Source: Bacteroides sp. CAG:443 (GTDB lineage: Bacteria; Bacteroidota; Bacteroidia; Bacteroidales; Bacteroidaceae). From it: a stretch of 56,804 nt of DNA. Under the pieces are notes generated by a model. That model was not told the DNA's origin. It did no database searches and worked only from the letters and a program-made list of their open reading frames with translations. Positions 50,288 through 56,804 of the stretch are shown here, in pieces. The stretch's first letter is position 1. Every line of letters starts with the position of its first letter. The position numbers and the translations under genes were made by a program. The stretch is from NCBI GenBank assembly GCA_000432735.1, contig FR887777.1:1-56804 (forward strand), in the 5' to 3' direction.

Positions 50288-51355
50288 ATGGCAGAAGATT
50301 ATATAAACGAACTGGACGACTCGCTGGATGATGTAGAGCCGGTAGAGCGTTCCTCCGAATTATACGAACATTTCCGTGTAGTAGTAGATAAAGGACAGAC
50401 ACCGGTGCGCATCGACAAGTATCTGTTCGAACGCATCGTCAACGCTTCGCGCAACCGTATTCAGGCGGCGGCCGACGCAGGGTTTGTCATGGCAAACGGC
50501 AAGCCGGTAAAAAGCAGCTACAAGGTAAAGCCGCTCGACGTGCTGACCGTCATGATGGACCGTCCACGCTACGACAACGATATTATTCCCGAAGATATTC
50601 CGCTGGACATTGTTTACGAGGATGATGATCTGATGGTCATCAACAAGCCCGCAGGACTGGTAGTACATCCGGGGTGCGGAAATTATCATGGCACGCTGGT
50701 GAATGCCATTGCCTGGCATCTGCGTGACGTACCTTCCTACGATCCAAATGACCCGCAGGTGGGACTGGTTCACCGTATCGACAAGGATACCTCGGGACTG
50801 CTGGTTGTGGCCAAGACTCCCGATGCGAAAACCAGCCTGGGATTGCAGTTCTACAACAAGACCACCAAGCGCGAATACAATGCACTGGTGTGGGGCATCA
50901 TCGATGAAGACGAAGGTACCATCACCGGAAATATCGGACGCAACCCCAAAGACCGCATGCAGATGGCTGTCATGAGTGACCCTACCCAAGGTAAGCATGC
51001 CGTAACCCATTATCAGGTACTGGAGCGTCTGGGCTATGTCACGCTGGTAAAGTGTGTGCTGGAAACCGGACGTACCCATCAGATTCGTGTACACATGAAG
51101 CACATCGGACACGTATTATTTAACGATGAGCGTTACGGTGGTCACGAAATACTGAAAGGTACTCACTTCAGCAAGTACAAACAATTTGTAAACAACTGCT
51201 TCGAGATTTGTCCCCGTCAGGCACTTCACGCCAAAACGCTGGGATTTGTTCATCCGCGTACAGGCAAAGAGATGTTCTTTACATCCGAATTGCCCGAAGA
51301 CATGACCCGTCTGCTGGACAAATGGAGAACATATATAAGTAACAGAGAAGAATAA
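50288..51355 (+). CDS. rluD: 23S rRNA pseudouridine synthase, RluD type
   Basis: Makes pseudouridines in 23S rRNA. The 355-residue protein has an S4 RNA-binding domain (RIDKYLFERIVNASRNRIQAAADAGFVMANG) and the RluA/RluD catalytic motif GLVHRIDKDTSGLLVVAK with its aspartate, plus ETGRTHQIRVHMKHIGHV. The ATG at 50288 (MAEDYINELDD) is used, since the longer frame overlaps the PASTA gene. Gap to ddl is 10 bases. Confidence 0.92.
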   Translation: MAEDYINELDDSLDDVEPVERSSELYEHFRVVVDKGQTPVRIDKYLFERIVNASRNRIQAAADAGFVMANGKPVKSSYKVKPLDVLTVMMDRPRYDNDIIPEDIPLDIVYEDDDLMVINKPAGLVVHPGCGNYHGTLVNAIAWHLRDVPSYDPNDPQVGLVHRIDKDTSGLLVVAKTPDAKTSLGLQFYNKTTKREYNALVWGIIDEDEGTITGNIGRNPKDRMQMAVMSDPTQGKHAVTHYQVLERLGYVTLVKCVLETGRTHQIRVHMKHIGHVLFNDERYGGHEILKGTHFSKYKQFVNNCFEICPRQALHAKTLGFVHPRTGKEMFFTSELPEDMTRLLDKWRTYISNREE

Positions 51356-51365
51356 CAAACAAATT

Positions 51366-52346
51366 ATGAAACGCATCATTGCTATTGTTGCCGGAGGAGA
51401 TTCTTCGGAACATGATGTCTCCATGCGTAGCGCAGAAGGCATATACTCTTTTATCGACAAAGATAAGTACACCTTATATATAGTAGAGCTCACCAAGAAA
51501 AAATGGGAGGCTTTGTTGCCCGACGGCAGTCGTGCACCGATAGACAAGAACGATTTCAGCTTCAGTCACGACGGACAGAAGGTGAAACCCGACTTTGCAT
51601 ACATTACCATCCACGGCACTCCGGGAGAAAATGGTATTCTGCAAGGCTATTTCGAACTGCTGGGTATCCCCTACTCTACTTGCGACGTGCTGGTTTCGGC
51701 CATGACATTCAGCAAATTCACACTGAATCAGTACTTGAAAGGTTTCGGTGTACGTGTAGCCGAATCGCTGCTGGTAAACAAACGTCACGGCATAAGCGAT
51801 CAGGATGTCATCGAGAAAATTGGTCTTCCCTGCTTTATCAAGCCTAATGCCAGCGGCTCCAGCTTCGGAGTAACAAAGGTAAAGACAGCCGACCAGATAC
51901 AGCCTGCCTTGAAAGAGGCCTTTGCCGAATCGGACGATGTCATGATTGAGGCTTTCATGGATGGTATTGAACTTGCCAACGGCTGCTACAAAACCAGAGA
52001 CAAGTCGGTTGTTCTTCCTATCACTGAGGTTGTCAGCAAAAATGAGTTCTTCGACTATAATGCAAAATATAAAGGCGAAGTGACTGAAATCACTCCGGCA
52101 CGCCTCAGCCCGGAACTGACCGACCGTGTACAGAAACTGACTTCGGCCATCTACGACATACTGGGATGCAAGGGTATTGTACGCGTGGACTACATCATCA
52201 CGGAAGGAGAAAAAATCAATATGCTGGAAATCAATACCACTCCGGGCATGACAGCTACCAGCTTCATCCCGCAGCAGGTTCGTGCCGCAGGCATTGACAT
52301 CAAGGATGTCATGACAGATATTATCGAAGATTCATTTCAAAAATAA
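51366..52346 (+). CDS. ddl: D-alanine--D-alanine ligase
   Basis: Makes the D-Ala-D-Ala dipeptide for peptidoglycan; the substrate goes to MurF, encoded elsewhere in this window. The 326-residue ATP-grasp enzyme has AGGDSSEHDVSMRSAEGI, IHGTPGENGILQGYFELLGIPY, KPNASGSSFGVTKVK, and GIVRVDYIITEGEKINMLEINTTPGMTATSFIPQQ. Length typical. Confidence 0.95.
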   Translation: MKRIIAIVAGGDSSEHDVSMRSAEGIYSFIDKDKYTLYIVELTKKKWEALLPDGSRAPIDKNDFSFSHDGQKVKPDFAYITIHGTPGENGILQGYFELLGIPYSTCDVLVSAMTFSKFTLNQYLKGFGVRVAESLLVNKRHGISDQDVIEKIGLPCFIKPNASGSSFGVTKVKTADQIQPALKEAFAESDDVMIEAFMDGIELANGCYKTRDKSVVLPITEVVSKNEFFDYNAKYKGEVTEITPARLSPELTDRVQKLTSAIYDILGCKGIVRVDYIITEGEKINMLEINTTPGMTATSFIPQQVRAAGIDIKDVMTDIIEDSFQK

Positions 52347-52392
52347 CTGAAAATTCCGTATATTTGAACATTGACTTATAAAACAGATAACC

Positions 52393-53547
52393 ATGAATAT
52401 ACCTGTCGAGTTTGACGAAATCCGTCCCTATTCTCCCGAAGAGCTTCCACAGATCTTCAAGGAGTTGTTAGCCGATCCCTCATTTCAGGCAGTGCTGACA
52501 AATATCATTCCCGGGGTACCTGTTGAAATGCTTGCTGCAAAGCTGTATCAATGTAAGACGAATCTGGATGTACAGAAGACATTTTTCCACAAACTGCTCC
52601 ACGATATCATCGACAAGTACAGCGATGGTTTCGACATGGACACATCTTCGCTAAGTGACAAGAACCGGAATTATACTTTCGTTTCGAATCACCGCGACAT
52701 TGTACTCGATCCGGGATTCCTGTCGGTCGGACTTTTGGATAATCATTTTCCGACAACCGTAGAAATTGCCATCGGCGATAATCTGCTGATCTTCCCATGG
52801 ATCAAGAAACTGGTACGTATAAACAAGGCATTCATCGTACAGCGTGCCCTGTCGATGCGCCAGATGCTGGAATCATCGGCACGTATGTCGCGTTACATTC
52901 ATTTTGCAATTACGCAAAAGAAAGAAAACGTATGGATTGCCCAACGGGAAGGAAGAGCCAAAGACTCGAACGACCGTACGCAGGACAGTGTACTGAAAAT
53001 GCTTGCCATGGCGGGTGAAGGGGATGTCATCGACCGTTTGAAAGAGCTGAACATCGTCCCTACTGCCTTGTCGTATGAGTACGATCCGTGCGATTATCTG
53101 AAAGCGCAGGAGATGCAGCAGAAGCGTGATATCGAAGGGTTCAAGAAAAGTAAGGAAGACGACTTGAACAATATGCAGACAGGTATCTTCGGATACAAGG
53201 GAAGAGTACATTTCCAGACTGCTCCGTGCATCAACGAAGAACTGGAAGCCTTGCGAGGACTCCCCAAAACGGAAGTATTCTCCAGAATATCCGAACTGAT
53301 TGATGTGCATATCCACCGCAATTACCGTATCTATCCGGGAAATTATGTGGCATGCGATCTGCTGGAAGGCGGACAAACTTTTGCCAGTCATTATACAAAC
53401 GACGATAAGGTACGCTTCGAAACTTACGTGCAGAAGAAACTGGATATGATTCAGTTGCCTAACAAGGACGAAGCCTTCCTGCGCCGTTGCATACTGACAA
53501 TGTATGCCAATCCGGCACTCAATCACCAGAAAGCTCTGAACGTATGA
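52393..53547 (+). CDS. PlsC-like acyltransferase
   Basis: A 384-residue protein with a phospholipid acyltransferase domain: FVSNHRDIVLDPGF is the catalytic block (an HX5D form of the usual HX4D), with EGRAKDSNDRTQ as the EGxR-type motif and KLVRINKAFIVQRAL in between. The N-terminal 80 residues (MNIPVEFDEIRPYSPEELPQIFKELL) and C-terminal region are family-specific. Probably acylates a lysophospholipid. The next gene's ATG overlaps its stop (ATGA). Confidence 0.82.
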   Translation: MNIPVEFDEIRPYSPEELPQIFKELLADPSFQAVLTNIIPGVPVEMLAAKLYQCKTNLDVQKTFFHKLLHDIIDKYSDGFDMDTSSLSDKNRNYTFVSNHRDIVLDPGFLSVGLLDNHFPTTVEIAIGDNLLIFPWIKKLVRINKAFIVQRALSMRQMLESSARMSRYIHFAITQKKENVWIAQREGRAKDSNDRTQDSVLKMLAMAGEGDVIDRLKELNIVPTALSYEYDPCDYLKAQEMQQKRDIEGFKKSKEDDLNNMQTGIFGYKGRVHFQTAPCINEELEALRGLPKTEVFSRISELIDVHIHRNYRIYPGNYVACDLLEGGQTFASHYTNDDKVRFETYVQKKLDMIQLPNKDEAFLRRCILTMYANPALNHQKALNV

Positions 53548-54206
53548 AACAAGCGATAGCAATGGTCCTTCTTCTTTGCATGCTTCTGTGGGAAGGATGC
53601 AAGGAAGAAGACTATGTATACCCCAGTGTGGTAACCGAATTTATCGGTGCGCAGACCGATTCGGACGGAACCATCTCACAACTGGTTGCAGATAACGGAA
53701 CCGTATATCCTGTGCTTCAGCGTGACGGTCTGGGAGGACTGGTAGCCGACACACTCTATCGCACAATATCCATTTACGAGCCCCTGCCACAGGAGGATGG
53801 CAAGGAAACTGCTGCTCAGCTGTATTCATGTCAGCTTGTTCTGTCGATGAATCCACTCGCAGAAAAAGCTTTTAAGGGACAAATCAAAACAGATCCTGTA
53901 GATATACAGAGCATCTGGCTGTCGGGCAATTACGTGAATATGATACTGCTGGTGCAATATAAGGACCAGACTCATGCATATCATTTCATCGATGAAGGCT
54001 TCACCGCCAACGAAGACGGTACACGGACACTGAACCTGCGCTTGTATCACGACCGGAAAAACGATTATGAAGCGTTTACCAAACAGGTCTATTTATCGGT
54101 TCCACTCAAAAAATACCTGCAATCACTGCAAAAAGGCGATAAAATCCGCTTCTACCTCAATACGTACAAGGAGCAAGAAACCTATCGGGAATTTGATTAC
54201 CAATAA
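53544..54206 (+). CDS. NigD-like lipoprotein
   Basis: A 220-residue protein with a signal peptide ending near Cys19 (LLWEGCKE, a loose lipobox), so probably a lipoprotein. Layout matches the NigD-like family of Bacteroidetes: an OB-like N-terminal domain (TISQLVADNGTVYPVLQRD) and a C-terminal beta-sandwich (LNLRLYHDRKNDYEAFTKQVYLSVPLKKYL). Function of the family is unknown. It is translationally coupled to the acyltransferase gene. Confidence 0.78.
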   Translation: MKQAIAMVLLLCMLLWEGCKEEDYVYPSVVTEFIGAQTDSDGTISQLVADNGTVYPVLQRDGLGGLVADTLYRTISIYEPLPQEDGKETAAQLYSCQLVLSMNPLAEKAFKGQIKTDPVDIQSIWLSGNYVNMILLVQYKDQTHAYHFIDEGFTANEDGTRTLNLRLYHDRKNDYEAFTKQVYLSVPLKKYLQSLQKGDKIRFYLNTYKEQETYREFDYQ

Positions 54207-54218
54207 ACAGCAACCATT

Positions 54219-54617
54219 ATGATAAAGAGCATTTACTTTATGTTTTTTGTATGCGCCTGCCTTTTCGGGCTGTTCGCATGCAGTGCCAAAGCACAAGATA
54301 AATTCAAAAATCTATCTTCTGATGACTTTGAAAAGCTGATACAGGACGAAGACATTCAACGGGTAGACGTACGAACCGTAGCCGAATACAGTCAGGGACA
54401 TATTCCGGGAAGCCTGAACATCAATGTACTGGACGAAAAGTTTGCTGCGGAAGCAGATGAACTGCTCGACAAGGAACGTCCGGTAGCCGTGTACTGCAAA
54501 AGTGGAAGAAGAAGCCGCAACGCAGCACGTATCTTGACTAAAAAAGGATTTAAGGTTTACAACCTGGATAAAGGATTCGAAAACTGGAAGGAATCTGGTA
54601 AAGACATCGAACTCTAA
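54219..54617 (+). CDS. Rhodanese-domain lipoprotein
   Basis: A 132-residue periplasmic rhodanese: lipobox LFAC (Cys21), VDVRTVAEYSQGHIPGSLNINV, then the active-site loop VYCKSGRRS with Cys93, and KVYNLDKGFENWKESGK. Such proteins take part in sulfur transfer or redox handling in the envelope; the partner is unknown. It ends the run that starts at 49611 and is followed by a terminator. Confidence 0.9.
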   Translation: MIKSIYFMFFVCACLFGLFACSAKAQDKFKNLSSDDFEKLIQDEDIQRVDVRTVAEYSQGHIPGSLNINVLDEKFAAEADELLDKERPVAVYCKSGRRSRNAARILTKKGFKVYNLDKGFENWKESGKDIEL

Positions 54618-54625
54618 AAAAATAC

Positions 54626-54684
54626 ACATGCGGACATTTACGTGGAAATTCTGAAGTTTCCACAAAATGTCCGCATGTTTTTTA
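54626..54684. terminator. Two-stem terminator between the rhodanese gene and argF'
   Basis: ACATGCGGACATT pairs with AATGTCCGCATGT and holds an inner stem GTGGAAA/TTTCCAC; a TTTTTT run follows on the plus strand and A runs on the other side. Confidence 0.88.
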
Positions 54685-54698
54685 TGATAAAAATCGTA

Positions 54699-55664
54699 TT
54701 ACTTCAACGACTGAAGCATACGTTTCAATACAACAGTAGCCGAAATTTCGCGATTGGCTGCTTCCGGAATAACCAGCGAAGTAGGTGCTTCTATCACATC
54801 ATCTGTCACAATCATGTTACGACGAACCGGCAGGCAGTGCATAAAGTAAGCATTGTTTGTTACAGCCATGTGAGCAGTATCTACCGTCCAGCTCATATCC
54901 TTACTCAGAATCTTACCGTAGTCGGCAGGATTTGTCACTCCCGGACAAGCCCAGTTCTTGGCATAAATAAAATCTGCCCCTTCGAAAGCCTTCATCTGAT
55001 CGTATTCTACATGTGCTCCACGTACAAATTTCGGATCAAGTTCATAACCTTTGGGATGAGTGATCACAAAATCTACATCCGCCTCATTCATAAAATCGGC
55101 AAATGAATTAGGAACAGCCTGTGGCAGCGCACGCGGATGAGGAGCCCATGTCAATACGACTTTCGGACGTTCTTTCTTTTTGTACTCTTCAATGGTAATC
55201 AAGTCGGCAAATGCCTGCAACGGATGTCCGGTTGCCGCTTCCATCGAAAACACCGGTTTGCCGGAATACTGAATAAACTGATTCAGAATTTTTTCTGTAT
55301 AATCGTCTTCACGGCTTTCGAAACGGGCAAACGAACGCACACCGATGATGTCACAATAAGAAGCCATCACAGGAATGGCCTCAAGCAGATGTTCACTCTT
55401 GTCACCATCCATCACGACACCACGTTCTGTTTCCAGCTTCCAGGCTCCCTGATTCACGTCGAGTACAATCACATCCATGCCTAAGTTACGTGCTGCTTTC
55501 TGCGTACTAAGGCGGGTACGCAAGCTGTTGTTAAAGAAAATCAGCAAACAAGTGCGATGCTTGCCCAGAGATTCATATTTATAACGGTCCTGCTTTATTT
55601 CGAAAGCTTCCGCAAGGGCGGTCTTCAAATCACCCAGATCGAATACATTGGTATAGGTTTTCAT
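54699..55664 (-). CDS. argF': N-succinylornithine (or N-acetylornithine) carbamoyltransferase
   Basis: Transfers a carbamoyl group to an N-acylated ornithine in the Bacteroidetes form of arginine synthesis. The 321-residue protein has the carbamoyl phosphate motif FFNNSLRTRLS (S-x-R-T-R), SMEAATGHPLQAFADL, and MHCLPVRRNM near the C-terminus. The position known to set acyl specificity (Glu in acetyl enzymes, Pro in the B. fragilis succinyl enzyme) appears to be Ser90 (GDKSEHLL). A -7 element (TATATTTG, minus, 55699-55706) lies upstream; proA follows upstream in the same direction. Confidence 0.88.
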   Translation of the reverse strand: MKTYTNVFDLGDLKTALAEAFEIKQDRYKYESLGKHRTCLLIFFNNSLRTRLSTQKAARNLGMDVIVLDVNQGAWKLETERGVVMDGDKSEHLLEAIPVMASYCDIIGVRSFARFESREDDYTEKILNQFIQYSGKPVFSMEAATGHPLQAFADLITIEEYKKKERPKVVLTWAPHPRALPQAVPNSFADFMNEADVDFVITHPKGYELDPKFVRGAHVEYDQMKAFEGADFIYAKNWACPGVTNPADYGKILSKDMSWTVDTAHMAVTNNAYFMHCLPVRRNMIVTDDVIEAPTSLVIPEAANREISATVVLKRMLQSLK

Positions 55665-55698
55665 ACGATCTATTGTATATAAATTAATATTAGTACGG

Positions 55699-55706
55699 CA
55701 AATATA
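55699..55706 (-). promoter_or_regulatory. Predicted -7 element for argF'
   Basis: TATATTTG on the minus strand, 34 bases before the ATG at 55664. It lies just beyond the proA stop, so argF' may have its own promoter in addition to readthrough. Confidence 0.5.
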
Positions 55707-55758
55707 CTATAAAAATACAAGATTATAGTATATCAGACCGAATTCTTGCAAAAATATT

Positions 55759-56804
55759 CTATTTACGGATTTGTCCGTTACCTTCAATCAGCCACTTATA
55801 AGTAGTTATTTCCCGCAATCCCATCGGTCCGCGTGCATGTAATTTCTGGGTACTGATACCTATTTCAGCTCCCAGTCCAAACTGTGCACCGTCTGTAAAT
55901 GAGGTAGGTGCATTGGTATACACACAAGCCGCATCGACCATGGCACAAAAATAACCGGCAGCCTTTTTATCTTCGGCAACAATACATTCGCTATGTTTCG
56001 AACCGTATGTATAAATATGCGATACAGCTTCTTCTATATCGGCTACCGTCCGTATTGCCATTTTATAATCGAGGAACTCTGTTCCGTAACTGTCGGCTGT
56101 AGCCCGACAAAGCAATTCCGACGGATAGTGGCCCTCCAATGCTTGATAAGCAGCCTCATCGGCATAAATCGTAACCTTACTATCTTGAAGAGGTGCACAT
56201 AAAGCAGGTAAATCTGCCAGTCGTGATGCATGAACCAGCAGACAGTCGAGTGCATTGCATACGCTGACACGGCGGGTCTTGGCGTTGTTAACGATAGCAG
56301 CCCCTTTCACGATATCGCCCGAAGCATCGAAATAAGTATGGCAAACACCGGCTCCCGTTTCTATAACCGGAATGGTGGCCTCCCGACGTACATAGTTAAT
56401 CAGGTTGCTGCTGCCACGCGGAATGATCAAATCGACCAACCCTTCGGCATGAAGTAATTCGGCTGTTGCCTCACGACTGGCAGGCAGTAACTCTACAACA
56501 TGCTTATCGACTCCCAGTTGTGACAAGACTTCATGTATCACTTTTACTATTGCCCGATTCGAACAGTCGGCATCGCTTCCACCTTTCAGCACACACGCAT
56601 TACCACTTTTCAGGCAAAGCGAAAAGACATCGAAGCTGACATTGGGACGTGCCTCATAAATAATACCGATAACTCCGAAAGGAACACTTACTTTCTTCAA
56701 ATGCAACCCGTTCGGACGAACAGTTTCCTCCAAGATTCTGCCAAGCGGAGAAGGCAGAGCTGCCACATTCCGCATATCGGATGCAATTCCTTCCAGACGC
56801 TCTT
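55759..56804 (-). CDS. proA: Glutamate-5-semialdehyde dehydrogenase (gamma-glutamyl phosphate reductase), 3' part
   Basis: Reduces gamma-glutamyl phosphate in proline synthesis. The gene runs off the right end of the window, so about 70 N-terminal residues are missing; the frame is open to the last base (ERLEGIASDMRNVAALPSPLGR). Visible: GVIGIIYEARPNVSFDVFSLCLKSGNACVLKGGSDA, IIPRGSSNLI, GAGVCHTYFD with the active-site Cys, and the end HARGPMGLREITTYKWLIEGNGQIRK. Upstream of argF' on the same strand, a proline/arginine cluster. Confidence 0.93.
   Translation of the reverse strand, partial: ERLEGIASDMRNVAALPSPLGRILEETVRPNGLHLKKVSVPFGVIGIIYEARPNVSFDVFSLCLKSGNACVLKGGSDADCSNRAIVKVIHEVLSQLGVDKHVVELLPASREATAELLHAEGLVDLIIPRGSSNLINYVRREATIPVIETGAGVCHTYFDASGDIVKGAAIVNNAKTRRVSVCNALDCLLVHASRLADLPALCAPLQDSKVTIYADEAAYQALEGHYPSELLCRATADSYGTEFLDYKMAIRTVADIEEAVSHIYTYGSKHSECIVAEDKKAAGYFCAMVDAACVYTNAPTSFTDGAQFGLGAEIGISTQKLHARGPMGLREITTYKWLIEGNGQIRK

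Noticed and set aside
1..56804. tRNA, rRNA, insertion sequence or prophage genes
   Set aside because: I scanned all spacers and saw no cloverleaf, rRNA segment, transposase or phage structural gene. Gene content is ordinary chromosomal sequence.

Overview
The window looks like a chromosomal segment of a Bacteroidaceae gut commensal (Bacteroides/Phocaeicola type). The evidence is a SusC-like receptor beside a hybrid two-component regulator, many promoters of the Bacteroides form (TTG about 20 bases upstream of TAnnTTTG), few Shine-Dalgarno sequences, a class III ribonucleotide reductase, acetate production by Pta-AckA, an ArgF'-type carbamoyltransferase, and several Bacteroidales-only families of unknown function. 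Most of it is housekeeping sequence; I see no prophage, insertion sequence, CRISPR array, rRNA or tRNA.

Layout. 1-5.8 kb: edge of a polysaccharide utilisation locus, with a SusC-like gene that appears frameshifted at its 3' end and its HTCS sensor-regulator. 5.9-10.6 kb: diaminopimelate dehydrogenase, ruvA, a TonB-dependent receptor and a small histidine-rich membrane protein. 10.6-11.2 kb: a non-coding tract with about nine copies of TACCTT. 11.2-14.4 kb: nrdG and nrdD behind a cobalamin riboswitch. 14.7-20.5 kb: CCA-adding enzyme, a lipoprotein, tatAC, superoxide dismutase, malate dehydrogenase. 20.7-31.5 kb: PAP2-barrel protein and dnaG on the plus strand, then a tight eight-gene minus-strand run pdxJ-exbB-exbD-tonB-DJ-1-ispD-recG-membrane protein. 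31.6-38 kb: nadK, murF, folP-dacA (cyclic di-AMP synthesis) and two GNAT-fold enzymes. 38-43 kb: lrgAB divergent from pta-ackA, then a PfkB sugar kinase. 43-46 kb: glycosyltransferase-radC-DUF59-lpxH. 46-48.5 kb: an ECF sigma factor cassette. 48.6-54.6 kb: efp, rpmH (short, easily missed), PASTA protein-rluD-ddl-acyltransferase-NigD-like-rhodanese. 54.7-56.8 kb: argF' and the 3' part of proA.

The most unusual signals are non-coding. First, a dispersed intergenic element at 17.3, 32.6 and 45.9 kb is built from TTTGTACAAA palindromes whose centres are exactly 21 bp apart (2, 3 and 2 copies); two loci also carry a second shared 16-mer in different relative positions. Second, there is the TACCTT array at 10.84-11.01 kb. 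Third, regulatory devices sit at gene borders: a B12 riboswitch on the B12-independent reductase, a hairpin between nrdD and nrdG, a terminator whose loop contains the next gene's promoter (ackA/kdgK), and a perfect 11-bp inverted repeat over the HTCS promoter. All functional statements rest on reading motifs and on knowledge of the families; no database search was possible.
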